Shown here in pieces: positions 34,658 through 46,626 of a stretch of DNA of 64,000 nucleotides (positions are counted from its first letter, which is position 1; every line of letters starts with the position of its first letter). The notes beneath the pieces were generated by a model. That model did no database searches. It saw nothing but the letters and a program-made list of their open reading frames with translations, and had not been told where the DNA came from. Source of the DNA: Azolla caroliniana (lineage: Eukaryota; Polypodiophyta); NCBI GenBank assembly GCA_043228905.1, contig JBHGNT010000011.1, positions 7,316,001 to 7,380,000 of the forward strand, written 5' to 3'. The position numbers and the translations under genes are program-made.

Positions 34658-36618
34658 CTAGTAGAATTTGGGCATGCTCTTCTCCTCCAGCATTTCCCTT
34701 GCCGCATCGATAAGCGACCGGTTCTTCCTCTCGACAACACCATTCTGTTGTGGTGTGTATCTGCAGCTGAACTCTCGCCGAATTCCCGTTTGCTGCAGAT
34801 AACCGTTGAATTGGCTGGAAAAGTATTCTTTCCCGCCACCCGACCGTAGGCATTTGATCTTCCTCTCCGATTCCCGTTCCACCATGCTTTGGAGACTCCG
34901 GAAACACTCGAAGACTTCACTCTTACGCTCAATGAGGTAGATCCATGTGTGCCGCATATAGTCGTCGATGAAGGAGACAAAATGTCGACTCCCGCCAAGA
35001 CTAACACTCTGTGCCGGTCCCCACACATCCGAATGGATTAGGTCGAGCTTGTTACGGCTCCGGTTACGTTCGGTAGGGAATGGAAGCCAATGTTTCTTCC
35101 CGAGTCGGCAGGCTTCACATACTTGGGCCTTCTGGCCGCTAAACTTCGGCAAACTGAAAACAACTTGTTTCGTTTGCAGGTCTTGAAGCCTCCGGTAATT
35201 GACATGGCCTATCCTCCTGTGCCACAGGTCGATGTCCGATTCGACCTTCTGTCCTTTTGTAAACAAAGCGGTGCCAACATCATTGGTGTCGAGGATAAAC
35301 ATCCTCCCGTCTCTGCGCCCTTGCGCAATAATTTGGCCCTCTTCCTCGATGAAGCATCCGAGGTGCATAAACCGCACCAGCATCCCCTGGTCGACGATCT
35401 GTCCGACCGACACCAGGTTCTTCGTGATTGTCGGAACGTGTAATACGTTCATCAGCTTCCCCTTCTGTCCGACGTGGCTTAAAGGGACTTCTCCGACGTG
35501 CACAATTGGGTGAGGAGTGTCATCTCCGGTTTCGACTACTCCTGGTTGATCTGGTTTTTCCAAAAAGGAGAACCACTCTTTGTGGCTCATCATGTGGTTC
35601 GATGCACCGGAGTCAACATACCAGACTTCCTCTGATTTGGAAGTGGTCTTCTTCATCGAGTTCGCCTCGTGCTTCATCACCAAGGTTGGCCCGTTACCGT
35701 TCTTGGATCCTCTTGATCCCTTCGCGTAGTGCGAGCTTTGTCGGCCATCCTTGCCGGCCTTGCCGGATCCGGATTTGTCCGAATCGACTCGTTTTCTCCA
35801 GCACTCGCTTTCTCTATGGCCCTTTTTGCCATAGTACCAGCATTCTGTTGCTGACTTCTCTTGCCGTCTTCCGGTGTCGCCATGACTCCCCTTGCTTGTG
35901 GAAGTCCCGAAACTGTTGTCGGCACGTTCTTTGTGCTTTCGTTCTTGCTCTTGTCGGCCGCCTCCATTGCGTGCCGACCCGCCTCGTCCACCACGCCCAT
36001 GGGACGGATCTGCCTTTGTGCACAGCATCCGGCTATCAGTGGGTGTGCTAGTTGACGCACCGGTGTGGTTCTCCTCTACAAAGAGCATCTACTGTAAGTC
36101 AAAAAATGATGGCGTATTCTCCCTTGTACACACCGCCGTTCGGAACGCTCTGAACTTAGATGCCAAGCCCCCAAGATAGACCTGTACCATCTCGTCTTCC
36201 TCTACGGTAACGTTGATAGGGCAAGCGAGTCACAGATCTCTTTGATCCGGGCCGTGTAATCCACCACCAACATGTCCTTCTGTCAGACATTGCTCAACTC
36301 CTGTCGGAGTTGCAGCTCCCGGGCTGTAGTGCTCGCGGCAAAAACCTTCTTTAGGTTCCCCCAAGCCTCCTTCGGCGTCTTGGCGTCTCAGATGTGGCTC
36401 AGCAGCTGGTCTCCGACACTGGACGCGAAGCAGTACATCACTATGCTTGCCAATTGTTCCCACACTGGGAAGTCCTTATGTGTCGCATCATGTGTTGCTT
36501 CGTTGGCTCCTTCGACGAAACTCCTGTAGCCATGCCCAAGCAGGTACTAGTGCATCTTATACGACCAAGATGCATAGTTGGATCTGTCGAGTTTCTCCAC
36601 AGGGAGCGAGCTAGCCAT
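34658..36618 (-). pseudogene. copia B2 gag, protease and integrase
   Basis: Gag starts at 36616-36618 (MASSLPVEKLDRSNYASW) and runs with stops to about 36100. A 476-codon open stretch follows (34658-36088): a zinc knuckle CWYYGKKGHRESEC with tyrosine for the second cysteine, the protease loop YVDSGASNHMM, integrase HHCC (HRRIGH, CEACRLGKKH), core DLIHSDVWGP and FVSFIDDY, and the distal glutamate region YTPQQNGVVERKN. The middle catalytic Asp of the DDE set is replaced (LRSGGGKEYF where LRSDNGGEY is usual). Both changes suggest an inactive copy despite the long frame. Confidence 0.87.
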
Positions 36619-36713
36619 CCCTCTATCCATTACTTCTCTGTCTGCTGTTTTACGACCTGTTAGGGTTTGCTTTCAAGCGTTTTTCGGCTGCAGAGGAGGT
36701 TCTCAACCCTCGC

Positions 36714-36725
36714 GCTTTGATACCA
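36714..36725 (-). promoter_or_regulatory. copia B2 primer-binding site
   Basis: On the minus strand TGGTATCAAAGC lies directly against the 5' LTR. It fits the initiator-Met site with one change. Confidence 0.75.
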
Positions 36726-37139
36726 TGTAAACGATTACTTGCGGAAGCATTAGAAAACAGAGAAAGTAGGGAATACATAGAGTACGCGAGAGAGACAGAG
36801 AGAGCAAAACGCAAAAGCTATATTCAAAAACGATATAATTACTCTATCTATACAACTATGCTCAGTAGCATTATTCATACAAGTCCTCGTGGGACTGACA
36901 GAAGTACCGCGTACTTCAATGCTCACACGAGCTTCTGACACTTACTACGAGACTATAATTGCCTAGTACTCTAAACTAATACTAGGCTTCCGGTTACTGA
37001 TTGGATCCGGCTAACCGGCTCCCCAGCTCACCGGCTCTGTTGCTTGCCGACTCGGTTGCTCATGGCTTACCGATTCGTCTCGCTTGCCAACTCAGGCTTA
37101 TCCAGTCGATCCGGCTCCAGTTGAGCTTGCCGCTCAACA
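36726..37139 (-). repeat. copia B2 5' LTR (short variant)
   Basis: This 414-bp LTR runs TGTAAACGATTAC...GCCGCTCAACA. It matches the left LTR from about 31226 onward. Confidence 0.8.
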
Positions 37140-37721
37140 CACATCAACTGTGTGTCGATCGAAGAAGTCCCTCTACGAACTCAAGCAAGCCTTGCGCGCC
37201 TGGAACGCGAAGATCACGCAGAGATTGCGTCGGATGGGGTTTGCTCATTTGAAATCAGACTCTTCACTTTTCATCCAGCAAGGTCAGAACGGACTGGACC
37301 GGTGAGCATATTGCTTTATGTTGATGATCTTTTCATCACCGACGCTGACCTAGACGAAATCGGTTGTGTCAAATCCCAACTTGCAGCATTCGAGATTAAG
37401 GATCTAGGAGACCTTCATTATTTCCTCGGGATCGAAGTGATCCGTACCCCTGATGGCATATTGATCAGTCAACGTCACAATGTGTTCAGTATGCTCTTCA
37501 AATTCGGTATGACGGAATGAAAATCCGTCTCGACTCCTCTGGATTGGAATGTTAAGCTTTGCCCTGACTCCGGAACGGCATACAACCCAAAAAGGTTCCA
37601 ACAACAAGTTGGAAGCCTTATTTACCCAACTATCACCCGACCGGACCTTAATTATCCAGTCGGACTGATTAGTCAATTTATGGCGCATCCAACCGTGGAG
37701 CACCTTCAGTGTGTGAACCGT
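37140..37721 (+). pseudogene. host B copia reverse transcriptase fragment
   Basis: The plus strand encodes VCRSKKSLYELKQALRAWN, LRRMGFAHLKSDSSLFIQQ, a shifted LLYVDDLFITD (catalytic YVDD), LGDLHYFLGIEVIRTP and FMAHPTVEHLQCVNR. It is interrupted there by gypsy II and resumes at 42325. It is in the same family as copia B2 but oriented oppositely. Upstream parts are missing at the copia B2 border. Confidence 0.84.
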
Positions 37722-37851
37722 TGTCACGTTGTTACGCGCATGCGTGGAGAAAGGCGGGACCACAGGGGTCTTGGACTAGAGAGCGATGGAGCGTAGGAAG
37801 TCGTGCTTCACTGTTTCTAGGGCATCTCAGAAACACACCGGAAGCAACCAA

Positions 37852-37891
<40 letters not shown>

Positions 37892-38505
37892 ACACCGACT
37901 CACGCACACACACACTCGCACACTCGCACACACAGCCCAACCCGACTCACGCCTTATGTACAGAAAACGCAGGGGAGGGTAAGCACCCGACGCCAACAAC
38001 GACGCGAATGTACACAGACAAACGTAAACGTATATGTATGTATATATAAGAAGAATACATTCCCGGCTTCGTGCCGGACTGAGGTTGGATACAGTAGTCG
38101 TCTGCTGCCAAGCCGTCGTCGGGGAGCTCTCAGCTCGTCGCGCCGAGCGAGGTCTTGCACAGGAGGCCGAACCAAAGCAAACCCTAAGCAAAACACGAAG
38201 GGGAAGAAGAAGGAGAACACGAAAACCTAACTCTAAACCTAATGGTATACCCTCTAATGCAAAACGGGCAACCCATTCACAAAGGGCGTTCCCTTCCTTT
38301 TATAGAACAAGGACAGGGATGCGTTACAATGTGGGATAAACCCCGACTTACATGGGACCGTCTGTCCCGACTTGACTACTCTTCGGCGCCATAAAGGCGC
38401 CCTCGTTATTCACACTAAATGTACATGGGTGTGTACACACGCTGCACCCCGCCGATGTAGCCAATGTTTCCCGGTTTCCGCCTCTGGCTGAAAATCTTCA
38501 CGACA
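37722..38505 (-). repeat. gypsy II 3' LTR
   Basis: This 784-bp LTR holds a (GA)n tract at 37857-37887 and a CCTTTTATAG box near 38300. The minus-strand polypurine tract AGGTGGGGGCGGA abuts it at 38506-38518. Confidence 0.88.
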
Positions 38506-38516
38506 TCCGCCCCCAC

Positions 38517-41504
38517 CTAACCGCACATCCTCCGGTATGTGCCAAAACATAGGGGAGAGAACACGAGATTTTCGGCCACGACGATCGACCGAGTCCTTAG
38601 CGTCCTCATGGGCCCGCCCGGCTTTGTCTTCCACTTCGAGCAAGACCACCCCGTCCACACGAACCACCGCCGCCTTCCGGCCCACCATCCTCGCCGAATG
38701 GTCTCGAACCGTCGGCGCCATCCGATCCGCCACACTCGACGATGTTTGCCGAGTCGTTGCCTCCACCCGATCCGCCACATCCACCCTGGGTCCTTGAACC
38801 ACCGACTACATCCGACCCGCCGTATCCGATGCCCGTGCTTTCCTCCCCGTTCGGTCCTCCTGAACGCCGTCGCCGACCCGGTTGCTCTTCCTTTGTCTGC
38901 CTCGTATATCCTCCGGATGCGCTCTCGGTCGCATGCCAGATTCCGCCCTTTGCGTGCCGCACACCGCGTCGTGCCGACTCTCTCCGCTCCGCGCTTGCCT
39001 TCCGTAGGCTTTCCCCGTATGTCGATGTTGCCCTCCGAATGCGTGCTCGTGCTTCGGTTCTTCGATGACCCCATTACGCGTTTTTCGCTTTCCCCTTTTT
39101 CGTCGTGCTCTCTCGTAGTAGAGCATATCGTCATCCCGACCTCCGTGTCGGTGTCCCTCAAGGCTCTCGTTATCGCCTCGCCTCGACTTGCGCCCTCTTG
39201 GCCCGCTTGGCCTTGTATGCCCTCCGGGAAGCCGCCGCGCTTTCTCTTCCCGGTGTGTACCCCGTTGTTCTCCACGCATCTCCTCCGTTTTCCTAAATAC
39301 GACTCTCCGCTCATGCCGATCGCGCTCGGCCCATGTCGTCGATCTTGGTGTTTCGCCGCGCCGTCCTTCGTCCCGCGCTTGCCTCTCGAAGGCTTGACTC
39401 GACCGTCATCGTCGGTCAATTGTTGTCGCCCATCCGTCATATGCATGCTTGTGTCTTGGCTCTCCACCGGCCGTATTGCATGCGTCTCGTGTCGTGCTTC
39501 CGCCGTAGACCCGACCTCCGCGTCGGTCTCCAACTCCTCGCCGCCACCCGCCGTCTCTCCGGTCTCACGTTGATCCGCAACCGCCGAAGTCTCTAGAATG
39601 GGTGTGGAAGGTCCCTCTCGCTCTTGGTCTTCTAGCAAGCCGTGATCACCGTGCCCACTAGGCCTCCTTCTCGCTCTCACCGGCTCCCACCATAACCGTA
39701 CTCGGCCGGCTACGAATCGATCAAACAATCCCGGTCTTGCCGGCTTCCTTCGGTTCGTGCCCGGTTGACCGGCGCCCGCTTCACTCTTCTTCCGCTCCGC
39801 CTCCCGGTCGGGTCAGATTACCGACCGGCTCATCTTTCGGTCGAGTCGGTTCCCGACTCGCTCCTCGATGCCACTCCGGACCTCTCCTTCGGTCTTTTCG
39901 CACGTGCCCACTCCGGGCCTCTCATCCTCACGGCCACCGCCCATCTCCCCGGTCTTATGTCCGCGCTCGGGCGCAATTGCCGAAGTCTCTGGCCCCGGTG
40001 TCGAGGGATCTCGCCTCCGTCCGCTACAAACCTCCTCTTCATCATTTCGGTTGCCCGCCTTGCCGCCGCCACCGTCCGTCTCTCTAGGTCTCACACCGGC
40101 TCTCGGGCCGGTTGTCGGAGTCTCTAGGACCGGTGTGTGGAAGGTCGCGGCACCGCCACTCGTCTCCTCTTCTTCCTCGATTTCGCAAGCCTCGAGTATG
40201 CTCGCGAAATCCTCGTAGAACGTTTCGGGCAACCGCGTCCCGAAACTTTCGCCCACTCTCGAAGTGGCGTCCATTGCTCCGTAGATATCGGCCTCATCCA
40301 TGGCCGTCCTCTTTCCACAAGTCGAGAGGGTCGCTCGCTCCGCACCCTCTCCCACATCGTCGTTGTGGTCGTCCGCCTTGCCGCCGCCACCGTTCATTAC
40401 CCTAAGTCTCACGCGGGCACTCGGGCCGGCCGCCGGGATCTCTTGAACCGGTGCGTGTAAGGTAGCAACGCCGCCGCTCATCGATGTTATGCCCGTAGCC
40501 ACCTCCATTCAGACATCGTCGTCCGTGGCTACCCCGCCTCCGTATATGCAAGCATCAATTATGCTTGCCGCCTCCTCTTCCACAGTCTCCTTACCGTTGT
40601 CTCGGTTGCCCGCCTTGCCGCCGCCACCGTCCGTCACTCTACGTCCCACACCAGCTCTCGGGCCGGTTGCCGTAGTCTCTAGGCCCGGTGTGTGTAAGGT
40701 CGCAACACCGCCGCTTGTCTCCTCCTCCCTCGATGTTTCGGGCCGCCATGTCCCGAATCCGTAGTTACCGGCCTCCATGGCTGTCCATTCGCCGCAAGAC
40801 GAGAGAGTCGCTCTTTTCGCACCCTCTCCCATGTCACCATCGTATGCTCTCCCGGCCTCCGTATAGGCCCCGTCTTCTACGTCTAGGGAGGCTTCTTCCT
40901 CCGCATCCTCCGATCGCCTCCGGCCCGTCTCCATAACAAGCCCTTCTTCGGCTCCGATTTTCGCCTTCACAAGCTCGCATGCCTCCCGTATTAGCACCTC
41001 TAGGTCGAGCTCCTCCGAACCATTTTGCGTTGAGCTCTCTTCTGGCGGTAGTGCGTACCCACTCACCGCTCTCTCTTCTCCGCCGCTCGCGGGCCGTGTT
41101 GTGGCCGACCACCTCGCATCATGTTGCCGGCACCCCCACCAATCGAACTCATGTCGACCTCTTCCTTCCGGTTCCGTGTACCCGTATGCCTCCAATAGGG
41201 CTCCCTCAAAGAACACCCACGACTTATGAGCTTCTCGTAGCTCCTTGACCTCCTTGTGCACCGATACGGTCGCCACTCAAGGAAAATACTCTAGCTGCAT
41301 CGCCTCGTCTACGCCCCCTTTCGCCATCTCGGCATCGTACGCTTCCAAGAACCTCGGGACATCGTCCCCGTTGAATCAGCCGACTCGATCGACCACCCTC
41401 TCGACGGCTTGTTGAGCCGCATCTCGCCTCGCCTTTTACCGTCGCGCATCCATCATGATCTTTGCCATCATCTCCTCGAAGTCGAAGTCTTCTTCAATCT
41501 CCAT
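38517..41504 (-). pseudogene. gypsy II single long frame: gag-like N-terminus plus repeated Gly/Arg/Glu-rich modules
   Basis: From the ATG at 41502-41504 to the stop at 38517, all 2988 nt are one frame broken by only five stops. Four are TGA where CGA (Arg) is expected. For two of them the homologous gypsy I residue is indeed Arg (GRFGG, FPRVA). Residues 1-120 align with gypsy I gag (VPRFLEAYDAEM, FFEGALLEAYGY). The rest is unlike any protein I know. It contains about five diverged copies of a module with the pattern TP-x-LET-x-TGPR...GGGGK, spaced 60-230 residues apart, then a Trp/Arg-rich end. The nearby plus-strand open frames are shadows of its high GC content. Confidence 0.72.
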
Positions 41505-41541
41505 GCTCCCTTGCCACCTTTCACATCGAGTTCACCAAATA

Positions 41542-41671
41542 TGTCGTGTTGTTACGCGCGTACGTGGAGAAAGGCGGGACCACGGGGGTCTTGGACTAGA
41601 GAGCAATGGAGCGTAGGAAGTCGTGCTTCACTGTTTCTAGGGCATCCCAGAAACACACCGGAAGCAACCGA

Positions 41672-41715
<44 letters not shown>

Positions 41716-42324
41716 ACACCGACTCACGCACACACACACACACACTCGCACACACAGCCCAACCCGACTCACGCCTTATGTACAGAAAACGCAGGGGAGG
41801 GTAAGCACCCGACGCCAACAACGACGCGAATGTACACAAACAAACGTAAACGTATATGTATGTATATATAAGAAGAATACATTCCCGGCTTCATGCCGGA
41901 CTGAGGTTGGATACAGTAGTCGTCTGCTGCCAAGCCGCCGTCGGGGAGCTCTCAGCTCGTCGCGCCGAGCGGGGTCTTGCACAGGAGGCCGAACCAAAGC
42001 AAACCCTAAGCAAAACACGAAGGGGAAGAAGGAGAACAAGAAAACCTAACTCTAAACTTAATGGTATACCCTCTAATGCAAAACGGGCAACCCATTCACA
42101 AAGGGCGTTCCCTTCCTTTTATAGAACAAGGACAGGGATGCGTTACAATGTGGGATAAACCCCAACTTACATGGGACCGTCTGTCCTGACTTGACTACTC
42201 TTCGGCGCCAAAAAGGCGCCCTCGTTATTCACACTAAATGTACATGGGTGCGTACACACGTTGCACCCCACCAATGTAGCCAATGTTTCCCGGCTTCCGC
42301 CTCTGGCCGAAAATCTTCACGACA
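41542..42324 (-). repeat. gypsy II 5' LTR
   Basis: This 783-bp partner of the LTR at 37722 has a slightly longer (GA)n tract at 41676-41711. The primer-site candidate lies just outside its left end at 41525-41537. Confidence 0.88.
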
Positions 42325-43147
42325 CCGCATTCTATGATATGTTGCGGCACTAAGGATCAGGGGTGGCTATATTGGGTTGGTGTAGCCGAACAACTTGTCA
42401 GTTATACGAATGCCGATTGGGCCGGACATGCCGGCGACCGCAAGTCTACATCTGGATATGCATTCTCACTTGGAATCGCCGCGGTCGCCTGGAGTAGTAA
42501 AAAGCAGCCAACATTAGCATTGTCGAGCACCAAGGCCGAGTACCGAGGAGCAATTGTTACAACGTGCGAATCCACATGGCTAAAAAGGCTACTTGAGGAT
42601 CTACGTGTGGAGGTGTCCGATCCAATTGTGATCTACTGTGACAACCTCAGCAACATCCAGTTAGTGAAGAACCCTATCTTTCACACTCGGACAAAGCACA
42701 TTGAGGTGCACAACCATTTTGTCCGAGAGCACGTTCTCTCCGGTGAAGTGGAACTGCTGCATGTTCCGACGGATCGGTAGGTAGCTGATATCTTCACCAA
42801 ACCCCTCGGCTCAGACAAGTTGCGGCAATTTTTTGGTGCACTAGGTGTGCAATACCTCGATATGCCAAACTTGAGGGGGACGAATGAGAAAGACGACCGA
42901 AAAGCCGAGTCAGAAACCGATTTCGATTTCGGCCCAACTGAAGAAGTCGGAGTGCAAGGGTCGACCGAGAAAGCCAAGATCAATTGTAGGGAGAGCCACC
43001 AGAATGGAGAGCCCAAGCCGGGGCTAACCAAAAAAGGGGGAGGCAAAGCTGGAAAGACCAAGACACAGACATGGGTCGATGTCGTGAAAGGTTTGGAAAT
43101 TGAAGAAGAGTTGGAGACAGCCAACTCGACCAAGAGCGGGAACGAAT
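42325..43147 (+). pseudogene. host B copia RNase H and start of the C-terminal extension
   Basis: After gypsy II the host B frame continues: VSYTNADWAGHAGDRKSTSG, SSKKQPTLALSSTKAEY, IVIYCDNLSNIQLVKNPIFH and HVPTDR, one stop, then DIFTKPLGSDKLRQFFG. It does not end at NLRG as most copia proteins do. It runs on through FDFGPTEEVGVQGSTEKAK and TWVDVVKGLEIEEELE until copia A interrupts it at SGNE. Confidence 0.85.
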
Positions 43148-43430
43148 TGACGTGAAATATGCAGATTAATATACGGCCACAACCCAAGCGTAGATCACTT
43201 GATGACAATCAAAAGCACAAACGAAATGGGAATGGAGGTAAGTAGACAAAACAGAAAGAGAATACACAGGATATTAACGTGGAAAACCCTGAGAGGGAAA
43301 AACCACGGGAGTCCACAAACTCCAAACTATCACTCTGTAAGAAAATTACAATAGGGAGCACAGAGACAACGACCTCTTGCTCACAATCTTCGCCTAGCGG
43401 CGGTTACAACAGAGACACAATCTCTGTATA

Positions 43431-43522
<92 letters not shown>

Positions 43523-43865
43523 GCACTGTACAGAAGTTACACCCAAAAATAACTATATCATCATAACTATTAAGTTTGCCCTAGGTCATATTTATACTAA
43601 TATGACTTTCGGGCTATTTACAAATATAGCCCCAATGGGCTCTCTAGAACATATTTACATATATGTCATTTCCATCCGATGAGAGATTCTCACTGGGCCT
43701 GCAACATTCGGTTCTCACCGGGTCTTCCTTGCCGGGTACTCGTCATCCAGTTCTCACCGGGTCTTCCGTTGCTGGGTACTCCACATCCGGATTCGGCTGA
43801 GGCCGATAGTTGCTCATCAACACTATTCTTCTCACTTCCCATCCGGAGGGACCTATTTCCTAACA
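43148..43865 (-). repeat. copia A 3' LTR with long (CT)n tract
   Basis: It runs TGACGTGAAAT...TTTCCTAACA. The (CT)n tract spans 43434-43519, against 48205-48243 in the partner LTR. The conserved hairpin motif is at 43273-43308. Confidence 0.9.
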
Positions 43866-43875
43866 AACTCCCCCT

Positions 43876-46626
43876 TCACTCCGGCATGGGAAGTCTTACT
43901 AGTCCAATCCGCTTCCGACATGCATCCAACTTGTCTGGTATCAGTACTTTGGTCAGCATATCTGACCCGTTCTCGGTCGTGTGGATCTTCGTCAGTGCGA
44001 ACTCTCGATCTTCTACTCGCTCTCGGATCCAGTGATACCTACGCTGGATGTGCTTTGTCTTGGAATGGTACGCTGCGTTCTTAGAAAGGTGGATGGCACT
44101 TTGACTGTCGCAATAGAGCCGGTATTCATCTTGCCGGATACCAAGCTCTCCGATGAAGTCCTTCATCCATAATATTTCCTTGTCGGCTTCAACAGTCGCC
44201 ATGTACTCCGCCTCCGTGGTTGACAATGCAACCGTCTTCTGCAGCCTCGACTGCCACGAAACAACTCCCCCTGCATATGTCATTACATACCCGGATGTAG
44301 ACCGGTTGGTATCCACATCAACCGACATATCTGAATTGGTAAAGCTGTCAACTTGAGGTTTACCAGAGCCGAATCGGAGACACATATTTGAAGTGCCCTT
44401 CAAGTACCAGAGTATCCATTTGACCGCGTTCCAGTGCTCCTTGCCGGGATTGCTCATAGACCGGCTCACCACTCTGACTGCGTATCCAATATTTGGTCGA
44501 GTACACACCATTGCGTACATTAAGCTCCCGACGGCAGAGGCATATGGAACCTTCATCATCTCCGCCTTATCTGCTTTCGTCTTCGGGCTTTGCTTACCGG
44601 ATAATCTGCAGTTTGCCGGGAGTGTCGATCCAACCGGTTTTGCTTCTAACATGTTGAACCGTTGAAGCACCTTTGTCACGTATTTCTCCTGTGACAACCA
44701 CAATTGCTTCTTTGACCGGTTCCGGATGATGTGCATCCCCAGTATCTGTCTTGCCGGGCCCAAGTCTTTCATTGAGAAAGTTCGGTTGAGAGCCTTCTTC
44801 AGCATCCGTATTTTGGCTTGGTCCCATCCGACGATCAACATGTCGTCCACGTACAGAAGGAGTATCAGGAAGTCGCCTCCTTCAAACTTCTTCACAAACA
44901 TGCAGTGATCGGTTTGCGTTTTGTGATACCCGTGGTCGGTCATGAAGGAGTCGAACTTCCGGTACCATTGCCGGGGAGCCTGCTTCAACCCGTAGAGGCT
45001 CCTTTTTAACCGGCAAACTAGGTGCTCCTTCCCTTTCTTCACAAATCCCTCCAGTTGCTGCATGTAGATCTCCTCTTCGAGGTCACCGTGGAGGAACGTC
45101 GTCTTCACGTCTAACTGCTCTACCTCGAGGTCCATGCTTGCCGTTATGCTCAGCACCGTGCGGATGGAAGTCACCTTTACTACCGGGGCAAATATCTCGT
45201 CAAAGTCCACGCCCTTCTTCTGTTGAAACCCCTTCACCACGATCCTGGCTTTGTACCTTGGAGGGTTGTCGGCATCTCCCGGTTTCAACTTGTACACCCA
45301 CTTGTTTCGGAGTGCCCTCTTTCCTTTCGGCAACTCCACCAATTCATACGTGTGGTTCTCATGCAAGGAATCCATCTCGTTCTGTATGGCACTCAACCAC
45401 TTTCGGCTATTGGTGTCACTTTTAGCTTCCTCAAAGCTTTCTGGCTCCCCTTCATCGGTTAACAACACGTGCTCTGGATCCGGAAATCTCTGGGGGGGCC
45501 TTCTCTCTCTGAGAGGATATCTCCGTCTTTGGTTTTCGACAACCAGCTCCTCTATTTGTTCTTCATCCGAATCCGATTCGGGGTCTTGGCCGGTTCCGGT
45601 TTCAGCTTCCTCTACTTCTTCTTCTGCAGGTTCAGTATCCACACCGTAATCGGCTGGTTCCTCGAGTGTCAACCAGCTCTTAGGTGGGTGGGTCCGAATC
45701 TCATCGGAGTTCATTATCTTCTTCTTCGACTCCCAGTCGGCAAGAGTCTTGTCCTCCATGAAGATAATATCTCGACTCCGGAATACTTTCTGGTCGACCG
45801 GGTCCCACACTCGGTAGCCAAACTCATCGTCGCCGTAACCGAGGAATATGCATGGCCAGGTCTTCGGATCTAACTTTCCTCTCCGGTCCTTAGCTACATG
45901 CATGTACACAAGACACCCGAATACCTTCAAATGCCGGTAGGACACTTCCTTACCGGTCCAGACTCTCTACAGCATGTCTCCGTCCAAGGGAACTAAGGGT
46001 AATCTGTTTATCACATATGTCGCCGTCGACAGTGCCTCAGCCCAAAACGTCTTGGGTAATTTTGCATGCGCCAGCATACTTCGGACCCTCTCCATTATGG
46101 TCTGGTTCATCCTCTCGGCCAACCCATTTAGTTCCGGCGTCTTCGGCACGGTAAATTCGAGCCGGATTCCCTTCGAGCGACAGTACTCCTCGAACTACCC
46201 CCGGTATTCTCCTCCGTTATCTGCTCGAATCGCCTTCAGCTTCCGGCCAGATTCTCTTTCCACTCTCGCGTGGAGCTCTTTAAAGACGTATAGCACCTGA
46301 TCCTTCATCTTCAACGGTGTGGCCCACAGCTTCCGGTTGTGGTCATCTATGAACGTCACAAAGTACTGCGATCCGGCATGTGACTTCGTGCCCACTTGAC
46401 ACACATCAGTATGCACCAACTCCAATGGTGCATTACGTCTCATCGGTGGCCTCGATCGGAAGGAGGTCCCGTTTTTCTTACCAGCTAGGCAGTCGGTGCA
46501 CCTCTCAAGATGCACGTCCTTCACCAGAATGAGGTTGTCATCGGCAAGCCTTTTCATCCCCTTCTCGCTCATGTGACACAGTCTCTTGTGCCACAGCTCA
46601 CCGGCAGTGTCGGAAGCCACGTTCAC
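43876..46626 (-). pseudogene. copia A integrase, reverse transcriptase and RNase H
   Basis: This is one frame with two in-frame stops (at about 46196 and 45966). Integrase: ELWHKRLCHM, CTDCLAGKK, core D (LVHTDVC), D (IRADNGGEY) and E (TPELNGLAERMN), all present. RT: YKLKPGDADNPPRYKARIV, TFLHGDLEEEIYM, LKQAPRQWYRKF and LLLYVDDMLIVG. RNase H: STSGYVMTYAGG, LSTTEAEYMA and YCDSQSAIHLSKNAAYHSKT, ending normally at VRLPMPE. It is the best-preserved pol in the window and the likely closest relative of copia-1. Confidence 0.88.

Larger units (their letters stand above)
31041..37139 (-). mobile_element. Ty1/copia element 'copia B2', degenerate
   Basis: The left LTR is 31041-31627 (587 bp) and the right LTR 36726-37139 (414 bp). 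Minus-strand gene order is gag, protease, integrase, RT, RNase H, then a long C-terminal extension. The flanking 5-mers CATAT and CACAT differ by one base. The left flank is a gypsy LTR fragment while the right flank is copia pol, so they are not two halves of one sequence. The left LTR has about 185 bp more at its U5 end than the right one. Both facts fit ectopic recombination between two copies. Confidence 0.85.
37722..42324 (-). mobile_element. non-autonomous Ty3/gypsy element 'gypsy II'
   Basis: The LTRs are 37722-38505 and 41542-42324 (TGTCRYGTTGTTACGCGC...AATCTTCACGACA) and look about 97-98% alike by eye, so this is a young insertion. The flanks CCGT and CCGC form a one-mismatch 4-bp duplication in host B pol: removal joins CVNR to ILxY. 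The LTR termini, polypurine tract and primer site TGGTGAACTCGAT resemble gypsy I. The 3.0-kb interior has no protease, RT, RNase H or integrase, only one long degenerate frame. It presumably depends on gypsy I-type enzymes. Confidence 0.88.

Noticed and set aside
38539-39573. 344-codon plus-strand open frame inside gypsy II
   Set aside because: It is the antisense of the long minus-strand gypsy II frame in very GC-rich DNA; its composition is Arg/Pro/Ser-rich with no domain.
43279-43566. Ser/Leu-repeat protein
   Set aside because: It is a translation of the (CT)n tract of the copia A LTR.
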